This document shows positions 54,134 through 63,725 of a stretch of 64,000 nucleotides of DNA, one piece after another; positions within the stretch are counted from its first letter, which is position 1; every line of letters starts with the position of its first letter. Position numbers and translations under genes: made by a program. Source of the stretch: Pedobacter rhizosphaerae (lineage in GTDB: Bacteria > Bacteroidota > Bacteroidia > Sphingobacteriales > Sphingobacteriaceae); contig NZ_FOGG01000004.1 of NCBI RefSeq assembly GCF_900111155.1, positions 124,001 to 188,000 on the forward strand, given 5' to 3'. The notes under the pieces were generated by a model. That model worked only from the letters and a program-made list of their open reading frames with translations. It made no database searches and was not told the DNA's origin.

Positions 54134-55087
54134 TTAGAAAATAGCTTTGGCAATGCGTTTAGTTTGCTCTGGCTTGCCCATGGTATAAAAGTGCAAGACC
54201 GGAACGCCAAAATCCATCAGTTCTTTACACTGTTTAATCATAAACTCTGTTCCTACCTCCCTGATGTCGGCTGCAGTTTTACTATTTTCTACCGCATCGC
54301 TTAAATCTTCAGGAATATCGATATGGAATATTTTAGGTAAGGCAATTAATTGCTTGGCCGTGCTGATTGGTTTTAATCCCGGAATAATCGGCACGTTAAT
54401 ATCGTTTTCGCGGCATTTCTTTACAAAGTCGAAATACTTCTGATTATCAAAGAACATTTGGGTAACGATAAATTCAGCACCCATATCTACTTTCTTTTTT
54501 AAGTATTTGAAGTCGGCATTGAGGTTGGGTGCTTCAAAATGTTTCTCCGGATAACCCGCCACACCAATACAGAAATCGCTTTTAAAAGTCTCTACATCTT
54601 CATGCAGGAATTTACCGGCATTGTGGTTCTTAATGTGTTCAATCAGGTCTGTTGCATAAGCATGTCCGCCCCTTGTAGGAATAAAAGCGGCATCCGCCTG
54701 TCGGGCATCGCCACGTAAAGCCAATACATTATCAATTCCCAAAAACTGAAGATCGATCAATGCATTTTCAGTTTCCTCTTTGGTAAAGCCCCCACAAATT
54801 AAGTGCGGAACTGCATCTATTTTATACTTGTGAATAATTGCCGCACAAATCGCAATCGTACCCGGACGTTTGCGGTAAGATACCTTTTGTAACAAGCCAT
54901 TATCCTGTTCTTTATAAATATAATCCTCCCTTAACGAGGTTACATCAATAAAAGGTGGTTCAAACTCCAATAATGGATCAATAGCATCATATACCCACTG
55001 GATACTTTGCCCCTTTATTGGCGGTAACAGTTCAAATGAGAATAGGGTTTTGCCCTTTGCGTTGTTAATATGGTCTGTAATTTTCAT
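54134..55087 (-). CDS. metF: Methylenetetrahydrofolate reductase
   Basis: A 317-residue flavoenzyme reducing 5,10-methylene-THF to 5-methyl-THF, the methyl donor for MetH. FSFELLPPIKG at the N-terminus holds the catalytic glutamate, HLICGGFTKEETENALIDL and LALRGDARQ follow, and FIVTQMFFDNQKYFDFV and PIIPGLKPI are the conserved FAD/folate blocks. It lies in the metH transcription unit, so its expression would be governed by the same SAM riboswitch. Confidence 0.95.
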   Translation of the reverse strand: MKITDHINNAKGKTLFSFELLPPIKGQSIQWVYDAIDPLLEFEPPFIDVTSLREDYIYKEQDNGLLQKVSYRKRPGTIAICAAIIHKYKIDAVPHLICGGFTKEETENALIDLQFLGIDNVLALRGDARQADAAFIPTRGGHAYATDLIEHIKNHNAGKFLHEDVETFKSDFCIGVAGYPEKHFEAPNLNADFKYLKKKVDMGAEFIVTQMFFDNQKYFDFVKKCRENDINVPIIPGLKPISTAKQLIALPKIFHIDIPEDLSDAVENSKTAADIREVGTEFMIKQCKELMDFGVPVLHFYTMGKPEQTKRIAKAIF

Positions 55088-55122
55088 TTCTAGTATTTAG
55101 TACCTAGTATTTAGTATCAAGA

Positions 55123-55476
55123 CTAAATGCCTAAGCTTTTTTGAAGTCCATTTATCATTTTTTGAATTTCGTTAAGCAAGGTAATCACTTGGTCTAATAT
55201 TGGCTTTTCAACATAACCAAATTCAAATGCCAGTATCATTTGGGTTTCCAGCTCAAACGCAGATCCCATACTGATGCTAAGAAATTGATTGAATTCCTTG
55301 ACAGATTTTCTTCCACAACCTTCTGCAATATTAGAGGGGATTGAAATAGCAGATCTCATCAACTGGGAAATTAATGAATATAGTTCTTCAGCAGGAAAAC
55401 TTCTTGTAATTTGAAAGATAAGTTTGGATACTTCAATCCCACTCTTCCAAACTTTTAATTCTCTAAAGTTATGCAT
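55123..55476 (-). CDS. Four-helix-bundle protein, S23 / rRNA intervening-sequence family
   Basis: A 117-residue small helical protein: MHNFRELKVWKSGIEVSKLI, FPAEELYSLISQLMRSAISIPSNIAEGCGRKS and the closing long helix LDQVITLLNEIQKMINGL match the S23/23S-rRNA-IVP family. These genes were first found in rRNA spacer insertions but are also free-standing in many Bacteroidetes genomes, often beside repeats. Here it sits in the met operon between metH and metF, bounded by GATACT/AGTATTTAG-type repeats (55090-55130, 55477-55509). A role in methionine metabolism is unlikely; it may be a passenger. Confidence 0.87.
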   Translation of the reverse strand: MHNFRELKVWKSGIEVSKLIFQITRSFPAEELYSLISQLMRSAISIPSNIAEGCGRKSVKEFNQFLSISMGSAFELETQMILAFEFGYVEKPILDQVITLLNEIQKMINGLQKSLGI

Positions 55477-55509
55477 TCTTTCTAAGTACTTTCTACTAAA
55501 TACTAATGT

Positions 55510-58500
55510 CTAATAAGCTAAATTAGGGCTCAACCACCGCTCCACTTCCTCTACCGGCATATTCTTACGGATGGCATAATCTTCAATCTGATCTTTGGTG
55601 ATTTTTCCTAAGCCAAAATATCTCGATTCAGGGTGAGCGAAGTAGAAACCACTTACCGCAGCAGTAGGGTACATGGCATAGCTTTCAGTCAGGCGTAAGC
55701 CAATTCTGTTTTCCGCATCAAGCAGGGCAAATAAGGTGCCTTTTTCGGTATGTTCCGGACAGGCAGGGTAACCTGGTGCCGGTCTGATTCCCGCATATTC
55801 TTCCTTAATTAACTCCTGGTTGCTTAGGTGTTCATCTTTGGCATAGCCCCAAAATTCTTTACGTACACGCTCATGCATGCGCTCAGCGAAAGCTTCTGCT
55901 AAACGATCTGCCAGCGCCTTAGCCATAATGCTGTTGTAATCGTCATGGTTGGCTTCAAATTCTGCTACAAGTTCATCTACACCTATACCAGTAGTTACCG
56001 CAAAGCCACCAAAATAATCCTGAATACCCGTTTCCTTAGGAGCAATAAAATCAGATAGCGCATAATACGGCTGACCATCTACTTTCTCTGCCTGCTGCCT
56101 CAAGGTATGCATAGTTACGAGTTTGGAGTTTGGAGTTTGGAGTTTTGCATCTCCCAACTCAGAACTCTCCACGCTCAACTCAATATCGTCTCCTACCGAA
56201 TTTGCCGGCCAAAAGCCAATTACGCCCTTAGCAGTAAACAGTTTTTCGTCCAATACCCGCTTCAATAAGGTTTGTGCATCATCAAAAAGCTTCTTAGCTT
56301 CCGAACCTACATTTTTGTCATCGAAAATTTTAGGGTAGCTTCCGCGAAGCTCCCAGGTATGGAAGAACGGTGTCCAGTCGATATAAGGCACCAGTTCATC
56401 TAAAGGATAATCATCAAACACCTTAGTGCCCGTAAATGCAGGTACAGGGAGGTTAGGTTGAAAATCTATCTTAAATTTATTTTCACGTGCTTCCTCAATC
56501 GTTTTAAAACGTTTATCAGAACGCTTGTTTAAATGCGCTTCACGCGCCTTATCATATTCTTCTTTAATCTGATTGATATAGCTATCGCGCGCTTCGCCAT
56601 TCATCAACGTACTGCAAACCGTTACACTTCTGGAAGCATCCAGTACGTGAATGGCAGGCCCCGAATAACTTGGTGCAATTTTCACTGCCGCATGGATTCT
56701 GGACGTTGTTGCTCCACCTACAATTAACGGAATAGTAAAGCCTTCCCTTTCCATTTCTTTAGCAAAGTGAACCATTTCATCTAAAGATGGCGTAATCAAT
56801 CCACTTAAACCAATAATATCGGCATTGATTTCTTTGGCCTTTTTAATGATTTCCTGTGCAGGAACCATTACGCCCATATCAATTACCTCAAAGTTATTGC
56901 AGGCTAAAACAACACCAACAATATTTTTCCCGATATCGTGCACATCGCCTTTTACAGTAGCGAGTAATACCCTCCCTGCAGATGAGTTCTGGTCTTGATC
57001 CGGATTGTCTAGCTTCTCTTGTTCGATAAAAGGGAGCAGATACGCCACCGCCTTTTTCATTACACGGGCAGATTTTACCACCTGAGGCAAGAACATTTTT
57101 CCGGCACCAAATAAGTCCCCTACAATGTTCATCCCGTCCATTAATGGCCCTTCAATCACCTGAATGGGGCGAGGATATTTTTGTCTGGCTTCTTCTACAT
57201 CACTATCCAAATGCTCAATTAAGCCTTTCACCAAAGAATGAGATAGTCTTTCTTCCACTGTTCCCTTTCTCCACTCTTCATCCTTTACAATCTCCTTACC
57301 TTTTGATTTTACCGTTTCTGCAAATTCTACCAGGCGCTCAGTAGCATCATCTCTACGATTGAGCAACACATCTTCCACCCTTTCTAATAATTCTGGTGGA
57401 ATTTCCTGATACACCTCCAGCATACCCGCATTTACAATCCCCATATCCATACCGGCCTGAATGGCATGGTAAAGAAAGGCCGAGTGCATGGCTTCACGCA
57501 CCACATTATTTCCTCTGAAAGAGAATGAAATGTTAGATACCCCACCACTTACTTTCGCAAAGGGCAGGTTTTGTTTAATCCAGCGGGTAGCATTAATAAA
57601 ATCGACTGCATAATTATTATGCTCGTCTAATCCCGTTGCTACTGTTAATATATTGGGGTCGAATATGATATCCTGAGGTGGAAAACCAACCTCGTTAACC
57701 AGAATATCATAACTTCTTTTACAAATTTCTATTCTACGCTCATAGTTATCGGCCTGGCCCTTTTCATCAAATGCCATCACTACCACCGCAGCACCATAAA
57801 CCATGATTTTCTTCGCACTCTCTATAAACTTCTCTTCCCCTTCTTTTAAGGAAATAGAGTTTACGATACCCTTACCCTGCAAGCATTTCAACCCAGCCTC
57901 AATTACACTCCATTTCGACGAATCAACCATGATGGGCAATTTCGAAATATCAGGTTCGGAAGCAATCAGGTTAAGGAATTTGGTCATCGCTGCTTCCGAA
58001 TCCAACATCCCTTCATCCATGTTAACATCGATTACCTGCGCACCACCTTCTACCTGCTGACGGGCAACGGCAAGTGCTGCTTCATAATCGCCACTTAAAA
58101 TCAGTTTTGAAAACTTTGGCGATCCGGTAATATTGGTTCTCTCTCCCACATTCACGAAAATACTCTCCGGAGTAATGGTTACAGGTTCCAAACCACTTAA
58201 ACGCATGTTGGTAGCTGGTGTAGGAATTTTACGCGGACTGGCCTTACGTGCATTGGCCGCAATACAGCCAATATGATCTGGCGTAGTACCACAACAGCCC
58301 CCTACAATATTCACAAAGCCCGAGGTAATGAAATCATCTACCAAATGAGCGGTTTCATGAGGTTGCTCATCATAAGCACCAAACTCGTTCGGCAAGCCGG
58401 CATTGGGATAGGCAGAAACATAACACCCTGCCTTTGCAGCCAACTCTTCAATGTGTGGACGCATCTCCTTAGCACCTAAAGCACAGTTAAAACCAATACT

Positions 58501-59208
58501 TAAAGGCTTGGCATGTACTACAGAATTTAAAAAGGCCTCTGCGGTTTGCCCAGAAAGTGTACGGCCGGAAGCATCGGTAATGGTACCAGAGATCATAATC
58601 TCCAATTTCCGACCGACAACTTCTTCATATTTTTTAATAGCGGCAATAGCCACTTTTGCATTTAAAGTATCGAAAATGGTTTCAATAAGGAGGAGATCTG
58701 AACCACCATCTACCAAACCACGAACCTGCTCATAATAAGCATCAAACAATTCCTCATAACTAATGGCCCTGAAACCCGGATCATTTACATCTGGCGATAA
58801 AGAAAGCGTTCGGTTGGTAGGTCCAACAGCACCCGCAACAAAGCAAACCCGATCTGGGTTTTGTGCCATAAATTCTGTTGTAGCCTCTTTAGCAATGCGT
58901 GCCCCTTCAAAACTCAGCTCATAGCTCAGCTCTTCCATCTGGTAATCGGCCATAGAAATACGCTGCGTACTGAAGGTATTGGTTTCTATTATATCGGCAC
59001 CCGATTGCAGATATTCTAAGTGAATTTGCTTAATAATATCGGGACGTGTGATGTTAAGCAAATCATTATTGCCCTTCACATCACTGGGATGGTCTTTAAA
59101 ACGCTCGCCTCTAAAATCCTCTTCCGTTAAAGTATAGCGCTGAATCATAGTACCCATAGCACCATCAATCACCAAAATACGTTTCTCTAATTCTTCTCTT
59201 ATACCCAT
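55510..59208 (-). CDS. metH: Cobalamin-dependent methionine synthase
   Basis: A 1232-residue four-module enzyme that methylates homocysteine from 5-methyl-THF. The homocysteine module has its zinc cysteines in GFNCALG and [12 protein letters not shown]. The folate module starts near 350 ([17 protein letters not shown]). The B12 module has the lower-ligand DVHDIGKN motif, and the activation module has [17 protein letters not shown] near the C-terminus. A 7-base tandem repeat in frame (56119-56147) adds about 25 extra residues ([21 protein letters not shown]) to the activation module just after the conserved VGDDIEL; the frame is kept. It is first gene of the unit and under a SAM-I riboswitch. 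Confidence 0.96.
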   Translation of the reverse strand: MGIREELEKRILVIDGAMGTMIQRYTLTEEDFRGERFKDHPSDVKGNNDLLNITRPDIIKQIHLEYLQSGADIIETNTFSTQRISMADYQMEELSYELSFEGARIAKEATTEFMAQNPDRVCFVAGAVGPTNRTLSLSPDVNDPGFRAISYEELFDAYYEQVRGLVDGGSDLLLIETIFDTLNAKVAIAAIKKYEEVVGRKLEIMISGTITDASGRTLSGQTAEAFLNSVVHAKPLSIGFNCALGAKEMRPHIEELAAKAGCYVSAYPNAGLPNEFGAYDEQPHETAHLVDDFITSGFVNIVGGCCGTTPDHIGCIAANARKASPRKIPTPATNMRLSGLEPVTITPESIFVNVGERTNITGSPKFSKLILSGDYEAALAVARQQVEGGAQVIDVNMDEGMLDSEAAMTKFLNLIASEPDISKLPIMVDSSKWSVIEAGLKCLQGKGIVNSISLKEGEEKFIESAKKIMVYGAAVVVMAFDEKGQADNYERRIEICKRSYDILVNEVGFPPQDIIFDPNILTVATGLDEHNNYAVDFINATRWIKQNLPFAKVSGGVSNISFSFRGNNVVREAMHSAFLYHAIQAGMDMGIVNAGMLEVYQEIPPELLERVEDVLLNRRDDATERLVEFAETVKSKGKEIVKDEEWRKGTVEERLSHSLVKGLIEHLDSDVEEARQKYPRPIQVIEGPLMDGMNIVGDLFGAGKMFLPQVVKSARVMKKAVAYLLPFIEQEKLDNPDQDQNSSAGRVLLATVKGDVHDIGKNIVGVVLACNNFEVIDMGVMVPAQEIIKKAKEINADIIGLSGLITPSLDEMVHFAKEMEREGFTIPLIVGGATTSRIHAAVKIAPSYSGPAIHVLDASRSVTVCSTLMNGEARDSYINQIKEEYDKAREAHLNKRSDKRFKTIEEARENKFKIDFQPNLPVPAFTGTKVFDDYPLDELVPYIDWTPFFHTWELRGSYPKIFDDKNVGSEAKKLFDDAQTLLKRVLDEKLFTAKGVIGFWPANSVGDDIELSVESSELGDAKLQTPNSKLVTMHTLRQQAEKVDGQPYYALSDFIAPKETGIQDYFGGFAVTTGIGVDELVAEFEANHDDYNSIMAKALADRLAEAFAERMHERVRKEFWGYAKDEHLSNQELIKEEYAGIRPAPGYPACPEHTEKGTLFALLDAENRIGLRLTESYAMYPTAAVSGFYFAHPESRYFGLGKITKDQIEDYAIRKNMPVEEVERWLSPNLAY
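56113..56190. repeat. Simple repeat inserted in frame inside metH
   Basis: GAGTTTG is repeated three to four times (56119-56147) and is followed by an AACTC-rich stretch. It encodes a polar Ser/Glu/Leu/Lys/Pro linker that is not expected in MetH at this place. Confidence 0.7.
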
Positions 59209-59234
59209 TTGTTGTTGTCTAGTAGTAAGTAACT

Positions 59235-59322
59235 AGTATCAAGTATCAAGACTGACTTGTAGCGACAAAAAATTGATCAAAGAAAAATCCCGATCAGCAG
59301 CATTGTCTTGATACTTGATACT
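59235..59322. repeat. 18-bp perfect inverted repeat in the metH leader
   Basis: AGTATCAAGTATCAAGAC (59235-59252) and GTCTTGATACTTGATACT (59305-59322) are exact reverse complements, 52 bases apart. They lie between the riboswitch and the metH ATG at 59208. The units belong to the GATACT repeat family of the thr operon. The stem could hide the region ahead of the start codon. Confidence 0.8.
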
Positions 59323-59381
59323 TTATACCCGATACTTTAAAAGCTTATTTAAAAAGTTGGCACGCGATTGTACTTCCTAAA

Positions 59382-59480
59382 CTTATCTTTCCCCGAATAA
59401 ATCGGGATAGAATTTAGCACCTTGTTGGCACAGGTTGCTAAGACTTCGTTGGGTCTAATCCCTCCGTCTTTCTTAATAAG
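59382..59480 (-). promoter_or_regulatory. SAM-I (S-box) riboswitch upstream of metH
   Basis: On the minus strand the RNA starts CTTATTAAGAAAG, continues ACGGAGGGATTAGACCC, AACGAAGTCTTAGCAACCTG, AACAAGGTGCTAAATTC, a CCCGA-TTTAT-TCGGG hairpin and ends GAAAGATAAG. P1 is CTTAT (59480-59476) with ATAAG (59386-59382). The GGAGGG, AGCAACCT and GGTGCTAAATTC segments are the S-box hallmarks. Binding of SAM should lower metH operon expression. The ORF predicted across it (59349-59567) is spurious. Confidence 0.9.
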
Positions 59481-59484
59481 CATA

Positions 59485-59516
59485 CAAAAATGCAACAAAG
59501 CAACATCATTTCCAAA
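59485..59516 (-). promoter_or_regulatory. Candidate promoter of the metH operon
   Basis: On the minus strand TTTG (59516-59513) and CATTTTTG (59492-59485) are 20 bases apart, 7 of 8 matches to TAnnTTTG. The predicted start falls within a few bases of the first paired base of the riboswitch. The rest of the gap up to 59620 holds nothing else. Confidence 0.45.
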
Positions 59517-59620
59517 AATTATCGCCCTGCTGCCAAATAAAATTACAAAGGCCATGCAAAATTGCACAGCCTTAACGAATATTGTTCGGTTTAAACAGAA
59601 AATTGTAAACCTATATGCCC

Positions 59621-60376
59621 TTATTTTCTACTTCCGAAAATACGAAGTAAGAAAAGGAAGATATTTAAGAAATCAAGATAAAGTGATAAAGCAGCAACAA
59701 TAGCCATCTTTTTAGATTCTACCTGTAAAACCTGCTCTCCGCTTGCTTCAATTCCCTCACCTATTCTCTTAATTTTTTGTACATCATAAGCAGTTAATGC
59801 CGTGAAAATTGCAATACCAATAAATGCCATAAACAAACTGAATTGCTCACTTTGGATAAACATATTGATCACACTTGCAATAACTAAGGCGATAACGCCT
59901 ACCATTAAGATGGGACCAAACTTGCTTAAATCGATATTGGTAGTGTAACCCATAAAGGCCATAATACCAAAAATTAAAGCGGCACCACCAAAACAGCTTA
60001 CAATTGACCCTGAAGTATAGGTTAAGAGGATAAAGCTCAAGCTAATACCTGTTAACACAGAATAAAGTACAAATACGCCGATAAGGGCTGGTAACGATAA
60101 TCTACTTAAACCAAAACCCATTAATAGAACCAAGCCAAGGGGTGCAAACATCGCGATATAGCCAAATATTGACATCCCCACTTTACCTGTTGAAGGATTG
60201 ATGGTTAACAGATACTGCATTAAGTTCTCACTTGTTCCGAATAAATAAGCAGCCACAGTAGAAAGACTAAGCGCTACAAACATCCAGGTAAAAACATGTG
60301 CAAAGAATTTTTTAGAAACACTGCCTTGCTGAACAAAAACACTGTTGTCCTGATATTGATAATTTTGTTGTTCCAT
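59621..60376 (-). CDS. Bax inhibitor-1 / YccA family membrane protein
   Basis: A 251-residue protein with seven predicted membrane segments and the family signature region TALTAYDVQKIKRIGEGI preceded by FMAFIGIAIFTA. The N-terminus (about 1-24) is cytosolic and rich in Gln/Asn/Ser. Bacterial members form pH-dependent calcium-leak channels in one studied case. It follows the hypothetical gene at 60414 on the same strand after 37 bases and may form a unit with it. Confidence 0.9.
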   Translation of the reverse strand: MEQQNYQYQDNSVFVQQGSVSKKFFAHVFTWMFVALSLSTVAAYLFGTSENLMQYLLTINPSTGKVGMSIFGYIAMFAPLGLVLLMGFGLSRLSLPALIGVFVLYSVLTGISLSFILLTYTSGSIVSCFGGAALIFGIMAFMGYTTNIDLSKFGPILMVGVIALVIASVINMFIQSEQFSLFMAFIGIAIFTALTAYDVQKIKRIGEGIEASGEQVLQVESKKMAIVAALSLYLDFLNIFLFLLRIFGSRK

Positions 60377-60413
60377 TGTTATTTTGTGTATTTATGAATA
60401 TAAAAATAAGTTT

Positions 60414-60980
60414 TTAGTTTAATCTTTTTGTCAGCTGTTCTTCAACTTTCTTAAAGAATTGTAACGGTTTTAGTGTTCTCCATGGAAGATTATCCAATTC
60501 ACCTCCGAAGTTAATGTAATAATCGATATTGTTATCTCTAAACTCGCTAATTACATGCTCTTGAAAATTAACCCCAACTATCCAGCCATCTTCTACTTCC
60601 TGAAACCATTCTTCATAATAACTGTCGTCTGAAGCATGAAAGTTAAGCACATTTTCGCCAATGAGTATAAATTTGTTAATCCCCTCATCCATCATCAGCT
60701 CTAAAATATCGCGTTTCAGCATCATAATATCATTATTGATGGCATCGTTCCATTCGCCGATAAATTCAATAATGGCATAAGCCCGGTCATAATCGGCAAA
60801 CAGCACTTTCATGTAAAGTGTGTTCGAACCAAACTCGTCCCATTGCGGGTGTAATAAAAAGTTATAAATCTGCTTATCGAAATATAACTCAGAGTATTCT
60901 GTATTGTAAAATGGAGAACGTTCGTCTTCAGCTGAAATGTATTCATCTCTCCATTGATAGTAAGGCTCAATCTCGTGCAT
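60414..60980 (-). CDS. Conserved hypothetical protein
   Basis: A 188-residue soluble protein rich in acidic and aromatic residues (MHEIEPYYQWRDEYISAEDE, QVYDEY-like stretches), with a hydrophobic segment DILELMMDEGINKFILIGENVLNFH in the middle. I do not recognise the family. Its intact frame and normal codon use support a real gene. It is in line with the Bax-inhibitor gene downstream and murQ upstream (67 bases), all minus strand. Confidence 0.7.
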   Translation of the reverse strand: MHEIEPYYQWRDEYISAEDERSPFYNTEYSELYFDKQIYNFLLHPQWDEFGSNTLYMKVLFADYDRAYAIIEFIGEWNDAINNDIMMLKRDILELMMDEGINKFILIGENVLNFHASDDSYYEEWFQEVEDGWIVGVNFQEHVISEFRDNNIDYYINFGGELDNLPWRTLKPLQFFKKVEEQLTKRLN

Positions 60981-61046
60981 CAGTTCAAATTTTGATGGTT
61001 GTACGTCATGATGAACGATCTTAATCCAAAATCGTCATCCTTTACA

Positions 61047-61862
61047 TTAATGAGGCGCTTGATGTCCTGCTTCTACGGCTTTCCTTACGCTTCCGTAACG
61101 GTTAAGTAAATCTGCAGCGTCATCATAACTGATCTGAAGTTCATCAGCCACCATTAACGTTCCCCGGTCAACCAGTTTATGATTGGTTAACTGCATATCA
61201 ACCATTTTATTGCCAACCACCCGGCCCAATTGAACCATAACAGTGGTACTCAGCATGTTTAAAACCAGTTTTTGTGCCGTTCCAGATTTCATCCGGGTAG
61301 ATCCCGTAACAAACTCAGGCCCTACTACTACCTCTACAGGGAAATCAGATTCTGCAGCAATGGGTCCACCGGTATTGCAAACAATGCAGCCCGTTAAAAC
61401 GCCGTGCTTACGGGCAGTATTCAACCCCCCAATTACATAAGGCGTAGTACCAGAAGCGGCTAAACCTACTAAACAGTCCTTTTCGTTAATCTCAAACTCC
61501 ATCAAATCCTTCCAGGCCTGCTCCACATCGTCTTCTGCAAACTCTACTGCTTTTCTGATGGCCGTATCGCCACCAGCAATAATGCCTACAACCCAATCAA
61601 AAGGGACACCATAAGTTGGCGGACATTCTGAAGCATCTACCACACCTAATCTCCCACTGGTTCCGGCACCAATGTAAAATAACCTGCCACCTTTTTTCAT
61701 TCTTTCGGCAACAGCCGAAGTTAATTTTTCTATTTGAGGCAACGATTTCTCCACTGCGTAAGCAACCGTTTTATCCTCATTATTAATGCCTTGTAAAACC
61801 TCCATTACCGACATTTTCTCAATGTGGTTATAGTGCGATTCCGACTCGGTTACTCTATTCAT
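61047..61862 (-). CDS. murQ: N-acetylmuramic acid 6-phosphate etherase
   Basis: A 271-residue SIS-domain enzyme splitting MurNAc-6-phosphate into GlcNAc-6-phosphate and lactate in cell-wall recycling. The SIS signature is FYIGAGTSGRLGVVDASECPPTYG, and the second conserved block is EFVTGSTRMKSGTAQKLVLNMLS. The catalytic Glu lies in AVEFAEDDVEQAWKDL. Slightly shorter than the E. coli enzyme, mostly at the N-terminus. It is the first of three minus-strand genes. Confidence 0.95.
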   Translation of the reverse strand: MNRVTESESHYNHIEKMSVMEVLQGINNEDKTVAYAVEKSLPQIEKLTSAVAERMKKGGRLFYIGAGTSGRLGVVDASECPPTYGVPFDWVVGIIAGGDTAIRKAVEFAEDDVEQAWKDLMEFEINEKDCLVGLAASGTTPYVIGGLNTARKHGVLTGCIVCNTGGPIAAESDFPVEVVVGPEFVTGSTRMKSGTAQKLVLNMLSTTVMVQLGRVVGNKMVDMQLTNHKLVDRGTLMVADELQISYDDAADLLNRYGSVRKAVEAGHQAPH

Positions 61863-62052
61863 AACTTTAATTTTGATAAAATTCGGTAAATTCTTTCTAA
61901 AATCTCTCTTAAAAATTCAAAAATATCAGGCAAAATGAAGATTTGATCCCGATGTAAAAAAGTTACCTCAAAATAATATAAACAAAATGTATGAAAATAG
62001 GGTTAAAAAAATACATCAACCCGCTAATTTTCATAAATTTGCAGTGACGCTA

Positions 62053-63660
62053 ATGAAAAAGAACACCCGATACAATCTACTCATCGCCTTAAGTTATTCC
62101 ATCGTTTTAATTGCCGGAATGATCTTGGGTATTAAATTCATCAAGGATCAGGGATTTGGTGTTCAAAGAAGTCCGCAATTGGCCAATACCAACTCCGAGA
62201 AATTAGACGAAATCCTTCACATCATCAATAAAAATTATGTAGATGAAATCAATACAGATTCGCTACATAACCTCCCTATCGACAGCGTTTTACATCAGCT
62301 GGATCCACACAGCGTATACCTGCCGCCAACTGATGCACAAGACATGACCGATAACCTGGAAGGAAACTTTGAAGGGGTAGGCATCGAATATTATATGCTC
62401 AATGATACCATGATGGTAACAGGAGTAGTTAAGGATGGTCCTGCATATCAGGCCGGAATTAAGCTTGGCGATAAAATATTGAGTATAGACTCTACCATGG
62501 TTAGCGGAAGGATGCTTCCCAAAGACCAGCTAACAGGCAGGTTCAGGGGTAAATCAGGTACTGGTGTTGGCGTAGTATTATTGCACAATGGCAGTACACA
62601 ACCCAACCGCATTATGGTAACCCGTGGCAAGGTTAACATTAGCAGCATTGATGCCGCCTACATGATCAATAATGAAACAGGTTATGTAAGGATCAGTAAA
62701 TTTGGTGCCAATACAGATAGCGACTTCTCTGCCGCAGCGGCTAACCTTAAAGCCAAGGGAATGAAAAAACTTATTCTCGACCTGAGGGATAACGGAGGTG
62801 GTTATTTTACTGCTGCAACAGGCCTTGCTGATCAGTTTTTGCCCGAAAACAAACTTATTGTTTACACCCAGGGCAAGCACGAGCCAAGAACCGATTACTT
62901 TTCTACCGGAACAGGTGCCTTTCAAAATGGTAAACTGGCCATCTTAATTAATGAAAATACGGCTTCGGCAAGTGAGATTGTGGCTGGCGCGATACAGGAT
63001 TTGGGCCGTGGAATTATTGTTGGCCGCCGATCTTTTGGTAAGGGCCTGGTACAAGAACAATTTGCCTTTAATGATGGCTCTGCCCTAAATTTAACCATTG
63101 CCAGATATTATACGCCTTCGGGCAGAAGCATCCAGAAATCGTACAAAAAAGGTTACGATGCCTATAAGCATGAATTGGATGAGCGCATGATGGATGGTGA
63201 ATTAACCGGCGACCGGACTTCTTTTAAAGATTCTATTGAGAAGGCTGAAGGTGTAAACGTTAACATACCTAAAAGAATTAAACCGGTTGGCGGCATACAG
63301 CCCGATGTATTTGTGAAATTAGACACTGCAGGGTATAATCGGTTTTACAGCACGCTGGTAAGTAAGAAAATATTGTCTGATTATGTATTTAACATTCTGA
63401 CTTTCCGTTACAGCGCTGCTTTTGTTGAGCAAAACATCAATACCTTTAATATTTCAGATAATGATTTTAAGGATTTTATCGGTTTCATGCAACGCAGAAA
63501 TGTACCCATAGATCGCTTTCAGCTTTACAACTCCAAAGCCATTATTTTAAACGACTTAAAGGCATTGCTCTGCCGTTACTATCTTGGCGATGTTGGTTAT
63601 TACAAAGCAGCCAACCAAAGTGATAACGCCGTAAAACAAGCACTTGCGAATTTACAATAG
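62053..63660 (+). CDS. S41-family C-terminal processing peptidase
   Basis: A protein of about 535 residues with an N-terminal membrane anchor (LLIALSYSIVLIAGMILGI), then the PDZ domain (FEGVGIEYYMLNDTMMVTGVVKDGPAYQAGIKLGDKILSID) and the S41 core. The catalytic Ser is in NENTASASEIVAGA and the catalytic Lys in FGKGLVQEQF. A C-terminal extension continues to GYYKAANQSDNAVK. It cleaves periplasmic proteins near their C-termini. The ATG at 62053 is preferred to 61987, which would add 22 residues of basic sequence before the anchor. It is divergent from murQ. Confidence 0.9.
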   Translation: MKKNTRYNLLIALSYSIVLIAGMILGIKFIKDQGFGVQRSPQLANTNSEKLDEILHIINKNYVDEINTDSLHNLPIDSVLHQLDPHSVYLPPTDAQDMTDNLEGNFEGVGIEYYMLNDTMMVTGVVKDGPAYQAGIKLGDKILSIDSTMVSGRMLPKDQLTGRFRGKSGTGVGVVLLHNGSTQPNRIMVTRGKVNISSIDAAYMINNETGYVRISKFGANTDSDFSAAAANLKAKGMKKLILDLRDNGGGYFTAATGLADQFLPENKLIVYTQGKHEPRTDYFSTGTGAFQNGKLAILINENTASASEIVAGAIQDLGRGIIVGRRSFGKGLVQEQFAFNDGSALNLTIARYYTPSGRSIQKSYKKGYDAYKHELDERMMDGELTGDRTSFKDSIEKAEGVNVNIPKRIKPVGGIQPDVFVKLDTAGYNRFYSTLVSKKILSDYVFNILTFRYSAAFVEQNINTFNISDNDFKDFIGFMQRRNVPIDRFQLYNSKAIILNDLKALLCRYYLGDVGYYKAANQSDNAVKQALANLQ

Positions 63661-63725
63661 CTAAATTTTCAATAAAGAAAAACAATTTACTACCCCTTAA
63701 TTGTTTCCTATCAAATGCTATTGAT

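Noticed and set aside
59349..59567. 72-codon minus-strand ORF upstream of metH
   Set aside because: It is read across the SAM-I riboswitch and its conserved core; the protein has no sensible composition or family.
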